From Streptomyces sp. Ag109_O5-1 (lineage in GTDB: Bacteria; Actinomycetota; Actinomycetes; Streptomycetales; Streptomycetaceae), in contig NZ_RKQF01000001.1 in the NCBI RefSeq assembly GCF_003814875.1, positions 3,720,001-3,784,000 of the forward strand: a stretch of DNA of 64,000 bases. The letters run 5' to 3'. Positions within the stretch are counted from its first letter, which is position 1; the number at the start of each line of letters is the position of its first letter. The notes under the pieces are model-generated. The model was given only the letters and a program-made list of their open reading frames with translations. It did not search any database and was not told the DNA's origin. The translations under genes were made by a program, and so were the position numbers. Below are positions 7,648 through 15,028 of this stretch, piece after piece.

Positions 7648-9123
7648 CTAGCGCACGCCGTACCGGCGGGCGCCCGTCAGCGGGGCCGTCACGCTGAGGA
7701 GGGCGACCGCGAGCAGGTAGTACGACGGTGCGATCCGCGAGCCCGTCGCGGTGACCAGCGTCGCCGCGATCGTCGGGGTGAAGCCGCCGAAGACCGCCAC
7801 CGCGGTGTTGTAGCTGAAGGACAGACCGGTCGCCCGCGCTTCGGCCGGGAACATGTCCGCCATCACCGAGGGGAGCGCCCCGAAGTACGCGGCCTTGAGG
7901 AGGCCGAGGACCGCCATGCACAGGGTGAGGGTGAGGAACGACGGCGCCTCGGTGAGCCAGCCGAACAGGGGCACGGCGGCGGCGCCGATCAGCAGCGCGG
8001 CCGGGAGCATGATGCGGACGCGGCCGTGGCGGTCGGCGAGCAGTCCGGCCACGGGGGTGCCGACGGTCAGGACCGCGCCGGTGACGAACAGGGCGACGTA
8101 CGAGAGCGAGTCGTCCAGGCCCAGTTCCCTGATCCCGAAGGGCGGCAGGTACTGGAGGATGAAGTTCAACGCCGTCGACACGACCAGCATCCCGCCCGCG
8201 ACGAGCAGCCCGCCCCAGTGGTCCCGGAAGACGGCGAGCACGACGGACGGCCGCTGCGGCGCGCTGTCCGCCATCGCCGGGGACTCCTCCACGTACCGGC
8301 GGACGAAGTAGCCCACCGGTCCGATCAGCAGCCCGACGGCGAACGGCAGCCACAGCGCGGGCAGGCCGAGGACGTCGGTGAAGACGGCGTGCGGGAGGGA
8401 GCCGCCAATGTTGGGCAGGACGGCGACGGGCCGCTCCGCCACCTGTTCCAGGGCAGCCCTGGCCCAGCCGACCCACGGGTCGTCGAGCGGGGTACGGCCG
8501 GCCGCGAACCGCCCGGTGACGGTCACGTCGACCATGGAGAAGCCGGCGCGGGCGAGGTGTGCCGCCATGACGTCGCCGACGCGGCCGACGTCCGTACCGG
8601 CGACGTACCGGAGTTGGAGGACGGCCCGGGCGCGGCCGGGGATCGCGTTGACCGGCCGGTCGATGTCGCCGGCGCCGATCGAGAGCACCTCCAGAGTGTT
8701 CCAGCCGTAGAGGCGTTCGGCGGGAGTGAGCGAGGGGTCGCCCCAGCCGCCGTCGGGGACCGGGCCGCCGGGGCTGTTCGCGACGGTGACACCGGCGAGC
8801 GACTGCCGTACGGCATCCTGGAGTTCGGGCGGCAGCAACTCCGGTACCCGGATGCGGCCGTGCCCGTCGACGAGGCTCGCGACGGCCGCGGCCAGGGTGG
8901 TGGCCGGGTTGCGCAGAAGCCCGCCCCAGTTGCCGGAGTGGTGGGAGCCGGGTCGCAGGTCGGCGTCGAGCAGGATCTGGACGCCGCCGCGGGCGCCGAG
9001 GAAGAGCGTGGGTGTCGCCGCGTCCAGGCGCGGTCCGTCGGAGGCGATCAGTACATCGGCCCGCAATTCCTCGCGGTGCGCGGCGGCGAACGGCACGCAG
9101 GCCCGCCGGGCGCCCGGAGGCAT
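7648..9123 (-). pseudogene. In-frame chimera: middle of an M20 metallopeptidase joined to the C-terminal half of an MFS transporter
   Basis: This 491-codon open frame has two unrelated halves. Residues 1 to about 258 follow an M20-family dipeptidase from mid-protein: ADVLIASDGPRL, a SGNWGGLL segment, a VNAIPGRA segment and NIGGSLPHAVFTDVLGLP. The first catalytic-domain third with most zinc ligands is missing. At the words ALWLP (near 8340-8375) the sequence becomes an MFS transporter at its sixth helix, with the central-loop YFVRRYVEES, then LLADRHGRVRI and further helices to the stop. Neither half is complete and no normal protein has this order. The join probably arose by deletion between two genes on the same strand. 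The chimera could still be translated, but a working enzyme or transporter is unlikely. Confidence 0.7.
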
Positions 9124-9149
9124 CGACGGTCACCCGGAAGTCGCGGGAC

Positions 9150-9482
9150 CGGGGCGGCTCTTCGAGGGGCTTCGGGCGGCGCTTCCGCGAGGGGTTCATG
9201 CCGGCCATCGGCGACCGGGAGCTGGAGGACATCGAGGCGGCGGTGCGGTGGCCGGTCGCGGAGGGCGTGGCCGATCCCGACAAGGTGTTCGTCACGGGCG
9301 CCTCGTACGGCGGCTTCCTGTCGCTGCTGTCCGTGGGACGGCTGCCCGGACTGTCCGCCGGGGCGCCGGCACACGTGCCGATGGCGGACTGGCCGGCGGG
9401 GCACGAGGACATGAAGTCCAGGATGCTCGGCCTGGTCCATGCCGCCCTGCGCCAACTTCCTTGGAGTCAGGGCCTGTCGTGA
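9150..9482 (+). pseudogene. Fragment of an S9 (prolyl-oligopeptidase-like) alpha/beta-hydrolase
   Basis: On the forward strand about 95 codons read as the middle of an S9-type hydrolase: FREGFMPAIGDRELEDIEAA, then VFVTGASYGGFLSLLSVG containing the nucleophile motif G-x-S-x-G, and AHVPMADW. The Asp and His of the triad, normally more C-terminal, are absent because the frame ends at 9482 after non-homologous sequence. The 5' side collides with the divergent M20 fragment. It is read as another truncated gene of the debris field. Confidence 0.6.
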
Positions 9483-10369
9483 GCCGCGAGGAAGTCCCGG
9501 AGGTGGCCGAGGGTCTCCTCCGGGGCCTCCTCGGGGACGTAGTGGTCGCAGGGCAGGGCCGCGCCCCGTACGTCGTCGGCGTACTCGGACCAGACGGCCG
9601 GTACGTCGTAGTGGCGGCCGACGAAGCTGTGCTCGCCCCAGAGCGCCAGCACCGGCTGGGTGAGTCGGCGTCCGGCCGCCGCGTCCTCCTCGTCGTGGAC
9701 GAGGTCGATCGAGCCGGCCGCGCGGTAGTCCTCGCAGGAGGCGTGGATCGCCGCCGGGTCGGAGAAGCAGCGCACGTACTCGGCCTGGGCGTCCGGGTCG
9801 AAGGGGGTGCCGCCGTGGTGCCGGGCGCCCATCCGGGCCCGGATCCAGAACTCGGGGTCGCCGCCGATCAGGTGCTCGGGGATGTCGTTGCCCGCGGTCA
9901 GGAAGAACCAGTGGTAATAGCCGCGCCCGAAGTCGGCGTCGGCGTGCCGGTAGGCGTGGCGGGTCGGCACGATGTCCAGGACCGCCAACGCGGAGACCGC
10001 CCGCGGATGGTCGAGCGCCAGACGGTGGGCGACCCGCCCGCCCCGGTCGTGCCCGGCCACCGCGAACCGCTCGAAGCCCAGCTCCCGCATGACCAGCAGC
10101 TGGTCGCGGGCCATGACCCGCTTGGCGTACGGGGTGTGCCCGGCGTCCGACGGCGGCTTGTCGCTGTCGCCGTAACCGCGCAGGTCGGTGAGGACCACTG
10201 TGTGGGTCTCGGCCAGCCGCGGGGCCACCATGTGCCAGAGGGCGTGGGTCTGCGGATAGCCGTGCAGCAGCAGGACCGGCGGCCCCTCCCCGCCCACGCG
10301 GGTGTTGATGCGCACGTCCTCCGCAGCGACGGTGTGCCGGGCGAACGAGGCAGGCAGCAGACTGTTCAT
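9467..10369 (-). CDS. Alpha/beta hydrolase of the haloacetate dehalogenase / epoxide hydrolase group
   Basis: This 300-residue cytoplasmic hydrolase has the oxyanion motif LLLHGYPQT, an Asp nucleophile in AGHDRGGRVAHRLALDHP, and a C-terminal His in CDHYVPEEAP. Several features fit fluoroacetate dehalogenases: two arginines after the nucleophile (HDRGGR), the LDIVPT strand, and YYHWFFL, where His-Trp binds the halide. Substrate is nevertheless unproven; epoxide hydrolases share much of this. The ATG at 10369 (NSLLPASF) is chosen over an upstream start because it directly precedes the conserved fold and leaves a promoter region shared with the divergent LysR gene. Confidence 0.8.
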   Translation of the reverse strand: MNSLLPASFARHTVAAEDVRINTRVGGEGPPVLLLHGYPQTHALWHMVAPRLAETHTVVLTDLRGYGDSDKPPSDAGHTPYAKRVMARDQLLVMRELGFERFAVAGHDRGGRVAHRLALDHPRAVSALAVLDIVPTRHAYRHADADFGRGYYHWFFLTAGNDIPEHLIGGDPEFWIRARMGARHHGGTPFDPDAQAEYVRCFSDPAAIHASCEDYRAAGSIDLVHDEEDAAAGRRLTQPVLALWGEHSFVGRHYDVPAVWSEYADDVRGAALPCDHYVPEEAPEETLGHLRDFLAAHDRP

Positions 10370-10427
10370 GGTGCGATCCCAGCAGTGCGGGGGCGGGCCC
10401 GTCCAAGACCCGTGGCCGACAATGCAT

Positions 10428-10442
10428 ATAGGCACGGCCTAT
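10428..10442. promoter_or_regulatory. Inverted repeat between the hydrolase and lysR genes, candidate LysR box
   Basis: ATAGGC-acg-GCCTAT is a perfect 6-bp inverted repeat 43 bases upstream of the LysR-type regulator gene. A related TTATAAG-N5-CCTATAA element sits just after that gene, before the dehydrogenase. LysR proteins usually bind T-N11-A dyads of this kind and autoregulate. Confidence 0.5.
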
Positions 10443-10484
10443 CGGCGGACGGGGACGGGCGGGCGGGCGAGGGAAGGCGGCACC

Positions 10485-11378
10485 ATGGATGTCCGGCAGC
10501 TGGAGTACTTCCTCGCGGTGGTCGACCACGGCAGTTTCAACCGTGCGGCGACCGCGCTCTACCTCTCCCAGCCCTCGCTGTCCCAGGCGATCCGGGCCCT
10601 GGAGCGGGACCTGGGCAGCGACCTGTTCCACCGGATCGGCCGCCGGGTCGTCCTGACCGAGGCCGGTACGGCCCTGGTCGAGCCGGCCAGGACCGCGGTC
10701 CGCAGCCTGGAACTGGCCCGCGCGAGCGTGGAGTCGGTGCACGGGCTGCGCACCGGCCGGGTGGAGATCGCGGCCATGCCGTCCCAGGCCGTCGCTCCGC
10801 TCACCGGGATGATCAGCCGCTTCCATCGGGCGCATCCGGGTGTGTCGGTGACCGTCCGGGCCGCCTTCACCCCCCGGGACGTGACCGAGATGGTGCGCAC
10901 CGGCGTGGCCGAACTGGGGCTGCTGGCCGCCCCGCACCCGCCCCCGGACACGGAGGTCCGCGCCCATCCCCTCCCGGAGCAGCGGTTCGTGCTGCTGGCG
11001 CCCCCGGACGGCCCGTTCGCCCCGGACGCGACCGTCGTGGACAGGAAGGATCTGGCCGGGCACCGGCTGATCGTCGGGCAGCAAGGCACCGGGATGCGCC
11101 GGTACGTCGACGACCTGATCGCCGAGGGGGTAGCGGTGACGCTCGCCGTGGAGACCGAGCACCGGGTGGCGATCCTGCCGCTGGTCCTGGCGGGCGCGGG
11201 CCTCGCGGTGGTCACCGACGCCTGGCGGGAGCTGGCCCGGCAGGCGGGCGTCCGGGTACTGGACCTGGAGCCGCGCACCAGCCTGCGAGTGACGCTGGTG
11301 AGCCGGCACGGCGCGACGACCCCGGCGGCGGAGGCGTTCCTGCGCACGGCGCTGACGGAGGGTACGACTCCCTTATAA
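10485..11378 (+). CDS. LysR-family transcriptional regulator
   Basis: This 297-residue regulator starts with the winged helix-turn-helix (MDVRQLEYFLAVVDHGSFNR, then LYLSQPSLSQAIRALERDLG), followed by the two-lobed periplasmic-binding-like effector domain, with IAAMPSQAVAPL opening lobe one. It probably responds to a small acid. Downstream, 70 bases on, lies the tartrate/D-malate-type dehydrogenase, the most likely target, and the divergent hydrolase may be a second one. Candidate operators are seen at 10428 and 11373. The ATG at 10485 follows GGGAAGGCGG. Confidence 0.88.
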   Translation: MDVRQLEYFLAVVDHGSFNRAATALYLSQPSLSQAIRALERDLGSDLFHRIGRRVVLTEAGTALVEPARTAVRSLELARASVESVHGLRTGRVEIAAMPSQAVAPLTGMISRFHRAHPGVSVTVRAAFTPRDVTEMVRTGVAELGLLAAPHPPPDTEVRAHPLPEQRFVLLAPPDGPFAPDATVVDRKDLAGHRLIVGQQGTGMRRYVDDLIAEGVAVTLAVETEHRVAILPLVLAGAGLAVVTDAWRELARQAGVRVLDLEPRTSLRVTLVSRHGATTPAAEAFLRTALTEGTTPL

Positions 11379-11391
11379 GGGTGGCCTATAA
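11373..11391. promoter_or_regulatory. Candidate LysR operator before the dehydrogenase gene
   Basis: TTATAAG-ggtgg-CCTATAA, with arms matching at six of seven positions, overlaps the lysR stop and lies 58 bases before the dehydrogenase ATG. It resembles the dyad upstream of lysR, especially the shared GGCCTAT half. Confidence 0.45.
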
Positions 11392-11448
11392 GGCACATGG
11401 GCAGCCGGTCTTGGACGCGCCGCACGAACCGTTGCTGCAATCCCTCTC

Positions 11449-12504
11449 ATGGAGAAGCACCGCATCGCCCTGATCCCCGGCGACGGCATCGGCACCGAGG
11501 TGGTCCCCGCGGCCCGCCGGGTGCTGGACGCCGTCGCCGCCCGCCACGGCATCGCGCTCACGTACGACACCTTCGACTGGTCCTGCGAGCGCCACCTCGC
11601 CGAGGGCGCGATGATGCCGCCCGACGGCCTGGACCGGATCCGCGGGCACGACGCGATCCTGCTCGGCGCGGTCGGCTACCCCGGGGTCCCGGACCATGTC
11701 TCGCTGTGGGGCCTGCTGATCCCCATCAGGCGCGGCTTCCAGCAGTATGTGAACCTGCGCCCGATCCGCGTCTTCGAGGGCGTACCGAGTCCGCTGCGCG
11801 AGGCCCGGCCCGGCGACGTGGACTTCGTCGTCGTACGGGAGAACGTGGAGGGCGAGTACGGCGAGATCGGCGGCCGGCTGTACCGCGGCCTGCCCGAGGA
11901 GACGGCCGTGCAGGAGGCCGTGTTCACCCGCAAGGGCGTCACCCGGATCGTGGACTACGCGTTCGAGCTGGCCGCGGGCCGGTCCGGCCGGCTGACCTCG
12001 GCGACGAAGTCCAACGGGATCGTGCACACGATGCCCTTCTGGGACGAGCTCGTCGCCGAGCGCGCCGCCCTGCGCCCGGAGGTGGCGTGGGACCAGGAGC
12101 ACATCGACGCGCTGGCTGCGAAGTTCGTGCTCGACCCGGGCCGCTTCGACGTCGTCGTCGCCTCCAACCTCTTCGGTGACATCCTCAGCGACCTCGCGGC
12201 AGCGATCGCCGGCAGTATCGGCATCGCCCCCGCGGCCAACCTCAACCCCGAGCGGGACTTCCCCTCCATGTTCGAGCCGGTGCACGGCTCGGCCCCCGAC
12301 ATCGCGGGGCGCGGGACGGCCAACCCGCTCGGTGCGATCTGGTCCGCCGCGATGATGCTCGACCACCTCGGTCACCCCGAGGCGGCCGGCGCCGTCACCG
12401 ACGCGATCGCCACGCTCCTGTCCACGACCGGACTGCGCACCCCGGACCTCGGCGGCACGGCGACGACGGACCAGTTCACGAAGGCGCTCGTCGAGTTGCT
12501 GTGA
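11449..12504 (+). CDS. Tartrate / D-malate dehydrogenase (decarboxylating), isopropylmalate dehydrogenase family
   Basis: This 351-residue NAD-dependent beta-decarboxylating dehydrogenase shows IALIPGDGIGTEVVP at the start, LRPIRVFEGV with the substrate-binding arginines, VVVRENVEGEYGEIGG, the catalytic Lys in SATKSNG, metal-binding aspartates around SNLFGDILSDL, and EPVHGSAPDIAGRGTANPLG. EGEYGEIGGRL favours the tartrate dehydrogenase/D-malate group over leucine biosynthesis, as does the missing leuC/leuD context. It would convert tartrate or D-malate to oxaloglycolate or pyruvate plus CO2. It is probably controlled by the LysR regulator immediately upstream. Confidence 0.85.
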   Translation: MEKHRIALIPGDGIGTEVVPAARRVLDAVAARHGIALTYDTFDWSCERHLAEGAMMPPDGLDRIRGHDAILLGAVGYPGVPDHVSLWGLLIPIRRGFQQYVNLRPIRVFEGVPSPLREARPGDVDFVVVRENVEGEYGEIGGRLYRGLPEETAVQEAVFTRKGVTRIVDYAFELAAGRSGRLTSATKSNGIVHTMPFWDELVAERAALRPEVAWDQEHIDALAAKFVLDPGRFDVVVASNLFGDILSDLAAAIAGSIGIAPAANLNPERDFPSMFEPVHGSAPDIAGRGTANPLGAIWSAAMMLDHLGHPEAAGAVTDAIATLLSTTGLRTPDLGGTATTDQFTKALVELL

Positions 12505-12580
12505 CCCGGCCGGTCTCCGCGCGTCCGCGATGATCGTGCCGACGTCGAGGCCGACCGGGCTCGGCCCCCGGCCTTTTCGG

Positions 12581-12661
12581 TCTCTTCGGTCTCTTCGGTC
12601 TCTTCGGTCTCTTCGGTCTGCTCGGTCTGCTCGGTCTGCTCGGCCGACTCGGCTGACTCGG
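12581..12661. repeat. Array of nine 9-bp tandem repeats
   Basis: Four copies of TCTCTTCGG (12581-12616) are followed by three of TCTGCTCGG (12617-12643), then CCGACTCGG and CTGACTCGG. The period is exactly nine. On the reverse strand it would encode a Glu/Thr-rich peptide, but no supported gene covers it. It lies between the dehydrogenase and the pseudogene before gntR. Confidence 0.85.
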
Positions 12662-12699
12662 TCGGCTCCGGGAACGGCAACGCGCCCACGTCGCCGTGG

Positions 12700-12850
12700 A
12701 GTTCGTGGTGCGGTGCCACAGGCGGTCGGTGAGCCGTTCGATCGTGGCGGTGAGATGGCGCCGGTAGGTGCTGAAGGGCAGCCCCAGACGCTCCGCGGCC
12801 GCTCCTGCGTCCGTACTCCGCTGAAGTACGTGGTGAGCAGGGCCCGATGG
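12700..12850 (-). pseudogene. Frameshifted C-terminal remnant of a Streptomyces ATP-binding/HTH protein
   Basis: On the reverse strand one frame reads ALLTTYFSGVRTQE and another continues AAAERLGLPFSTYRRHL followed by TIERLTDRLWH. Joined, these match a C-terminal motif seen in many Streptomyces ATP-binding regulator-like proteins, where TQEAAAERLGLPFSTYRRHL is contiguous. A frameshift separates the two pieces and nothing upstream is intact, so this is a decayed end of a larger gene. The stretch from 12505 to 12860 holds this remnant plus the 9-bp array and nothing else I can support. Confidence 0.5.
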
Positions 12851-12860
12851 CGTCCGCCGC

Positions 12861-13529
12861 TCAGATCACGCTGCGGATCGCCGCCTCGAACCCTTTGACG
12901 TGTTCGTCGGCCAGCGCCGCCGCCTTCTCCGTGTCGCCCTCCATGATGGCTCGCAGCAGGGGGCCGTGTTCGTGTACGTGGCCCGCCAGGCCCGGCAGGC
13001 GGTCGAGGAACAGGCACCAGATGCGGGTGGCCAGGTTGTCGTACCGGATCAGCGTGTCTTCGAGGTAGGGATTGCGGGTCGCGGCGTAGATGGCACGGTG
13101 CAGGGTCATGTCGAGCCGGATCAGGTCGGCACCGGCGTCGGACGCGTCCGCCAGGTGGGCCAGCAGCCCGTCGAGGACGGCGCGGTCGGCCTCGCCGGCC
13201 CGCTGTGCCGCCAGGCCCGCGGCGAGGGGCTCCAGCTCTCTGCGGACCTCCGAGATGTGCCCGAGGTCGGCGATCTGCACCTCGGTGGCGAAGGTCCCGC
13301 GCCGGGGGTAGGCCACGATAAGGCGCTCGTGCTCCAGGCGCTTGAGGGCCTCCCGGACAGGAGTGCGCCCGAAGCCGAGCTCGGCGGCGATCCGCTCGTC
13401 GTTGATGGGCTCTCCGGGACGGATCTGGAGGGTCACCAGGCGGTCCGAGATGGCGCGATAGGCCTGATCGGCGAGTGTTCCAGCGCCCTGACCAGCTGCG
13501 CTCTGACCAGCGACGGTCGACGAAGTCAC
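12861..13529 (-). CDS. GntR-family regulator (FadR subfamily, FCD domain)
   Basis: In this 222-residue protein residues 18-85 form the winged helix (LADQAYRAISDRLVTLQIRPG, then ELGFGRTPVREALKRLEHERL). The rest is the all-helical FCD ligand domain, with metal/ligand histidines in DMTLHRAIYAATRN and HVHEHGPLLRAI. It is divergent from the glyA-sox operon with 143 bases between starts and is its likely repressor. A perfect TGATATATCA palindrome sits in that space. The ligand may be sarcosine, glycine or a related intermediate; this is inference from position. Confidence 0.87.
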   Translation of the reverse strand: MTSSTVAGQSAAGQGAGTLADQAYRAISDRLVTLQIRPGEPINDERIAAELGFGRTPVREALKRLEHERLIVAYPRRGTFATEVQIADLGHISEVRRELEPLAAGLAAQRAGEADRAVLDGLLAHLADASDAGADLIRLDMTLHRAIYAATRNPYLEDTLIRYDNLATRIWCLFLDRLPGLAGHVHEHGPLLRAIMEGDTEKAAALADEHVKGFEAAIRSVI

Positions 13530-13587
13530 GCGAAACCCTCCCTTGACGCGGGCCGATCCGTCCTCTTAGCGTATCGCAACAGCAGGT

Positions 13588-13597
13588 TGATATATCA
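13588..13597. promoter_or_regulatory. TGATATATCA palindrome, candidate GntR operator
   Basis: This perfect 10-base palindrome within GTTGATATATCAGTC is the only AT-rich stretch between the divergent gntR and glyA genes. FadR/VanR-type GntR regulators bind short palindromes of this kind. Confidence 0.55.
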
Positions 13598-13630
13598 GTC
13601 TCCTTCCAGTCGGTCTCCAGATCTTCAGAC

Positions 13631-13657
13631 CTTTCAGGTCTCTCAGGTCTTTCAGGT
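13631..13657. repeat. Three 9-bp tandem repeats in the glyA leader
   Basis: CTTTCAGGT, CTCTCAGGT and CTTTCAGGT lie end to end just before the AAGGAG ribosome-binding site (13662-13667). A degenerate copy precedes them. The period equals that of the array at 12581 although the unit differs. Confidence 0.8.
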
Positions 13658-13672
13658 CTTCAAGGAGTTCTC

Positions 13673-15028
13673 ATGACTGCCCACGCCCCCGGCCGGCACG
13701 CGGCCCGTTCCGCGGTTCTCAGCGCACAGCTCGGTGACTTCGACCCCGAGATCGCCTCGGCGATCGACGCGGAGCTGGCCCGGCAGCGCGGCACCCTGGA
13801 GATGATCGCGAGCGAGAACTTCGCGCCGCTCGCGGTCATGCAGGCCCAGGGCTCGGTCCTGACCAACAAGTACGCCGAGGGCTACCCCGGCCGCCGCTAC
13901 TACGGCGGCTGCGAGCACGTCGACGCCATCGAGCAGATCGCGATCGACCGCATCAAGGCGCTGTTCGGAGCCGAGGCCGCCAATGTGCAGCCGCACTCCG
14001 GCGCCCAGGCCAACGCGGCCGTGATGGCCGCCCTGCTGCAGCCCGGCGACACCATCCTCGGCCTCGACCTGGCGCACGGCGGCCACCTCACCCACGGCAT
14101 GCGGCTCAACTTCTCCGGCCGCCTGTACAAGGTGGCGGCCTACCAGGTCGGCGAGGACGACCACCGCATCGACATGGACCAGGTCCGCAAGCTCGCCCAC
14201 GAGCACCGGCCGAAGCTGATCGTGGCCGGCTGGTCGGCCTACCCCCGCCACCTCGACTTCGCGGAGTTCCGCCGGATCGCGGACGAGGTCGGCGCCTACC
14301 TGATGGTCGACATGGCCCACTTCGCGGGCCTGGTCGCCGCCGGTCTGCACCCCTCCCCCGTACCGCACGCGCATGTGGTGACCACGACCACCCACAAGAC
14401 CCTCGGCGGTCCGCGCGGCGGGGTGATCCTGTCCACCGCCGAACTCGCCAAGAAGATCAACTCCGCGGTCTTTCCCGGCCAGCAGGGCGGCCCGCTCGAA
14501 CACGTCGTCGCGGCGAAGGCCGTGGCGTTCAGGATGGCCGCCCAGCCGGAGTTCGCGGACCGGCAGCGCCGCACCCTGGAGGGCGCGGCGATCCTGGCGG
14601 AGCGGCTGCTGGCCGAGGACACGAAGGCGGCCGGGGTCAGCGTGCTGACCGGCGGCACCGATGTGCATCTGGTCCTGGTGGACCTGCGCCACTCCGAACT
14701 CGACGGCAAGCAGGCCGAGGACCGGCTGCACCGGGTCGGCATCACCGTCAACCGCAACGCCGTCCCCTTCGACCCGCGCCCGCCGATGGTCAGCTCCGGT
14801 GTCCGCATCGGCACCCCGGCCCTGGCCGCCCGCGGCTTCGGCGCGGCGGAGTTCACGGAGGTCGCCGACATCGTGGCCACGGCCTTCCTGCCCGGCTTCG
14901 ACGACCAGGTCGCCGCGGAGCTGCGCCGACGCGTCCAGGTCCTCACCGACCGCTTCCCGCTGTACCCCGTCGCCCCGCAACCGGCGGCCGGCGAACCGCA
15001 GTTCGTGGCCGAGGAGGCTGCCCAGTGA
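13673..15028 (+). CDS. glyA: Serine hydroxymethyltransferase of the sarcosine-catabolic operon
   Basis: This 451-residue PLP enzyme interconverts serine and glycine with tetrahydrofolate and 5,10-methylene-THF. Visible signatures are ASENFAPLAVMQAQGSVLTN, KYAEGYPGRRYYGGCE, the PLP-lysine motif TTTTHKTLGGPRGG, and FPGQQGGPLEH. It is followed without a gap by soxB, so it is probably a dedicated second copy that consumes glycine and methylene-THF from sarcosine oxidation rather than the housekeeping enzyme. The ATG at 13673 has a strong AAGGAG five bases upstream. Confidence 0.92.
   Translation: MTAHAPGRHAARSAVLSAQLGDFDPEIASAIDAELARQRGTLEMIASENFAPLAVMQAQGSVLTNKYAEGYPGRRYYGGCEHVDAIEQIAIDRIKALFGAEAANVQPHSGAQANAAVMAALLQPGDTILGLDLAHGGHLTHGMRLNFSGRLYKVAAYQVGEDDHRIDMDQVRKLAHEHRPKLIVAGWSAYPRHLDFAEFRRIADEVGAYLMVDMAHFAGLVAAGLHPSPVPHAHVVTTTTHKTLGGPRGGVILSTAELAKKINSAVFPGQQGGPLEHVVAAKAVAFRMAAQPEFADRQRRTLEGAAILAERLLAEDTKAAGVSVLTGGTDVHLVLVDLRHSELDGKQAEDRLHRVGITVNRNAVPFDPRPPMVSSGVRIGTPALAARGFGAAEFTEVADIVATAFLPGFDDQVAAELRRRVQVLTDRFPLYPVAPQPAAGEPQFVAEEAAQ

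Noticed and set aside
12372..12719. Reverse-strand frame encoding a Glu/Thr-rich peptide (repeated EETEETEE-like)
   Set aside because: It is the translation of the 9-bp tandem array, overlaps the dehydrogenase gene and has no ribosome-binding site or conserved part.
13530..13672. Glycine riboswitch upstream of glyA
   Set aside because: The 143-base leader lacks recognisable glycine aptamer cores; it contains an operator-like palindrome and 9-bp repeats instead.
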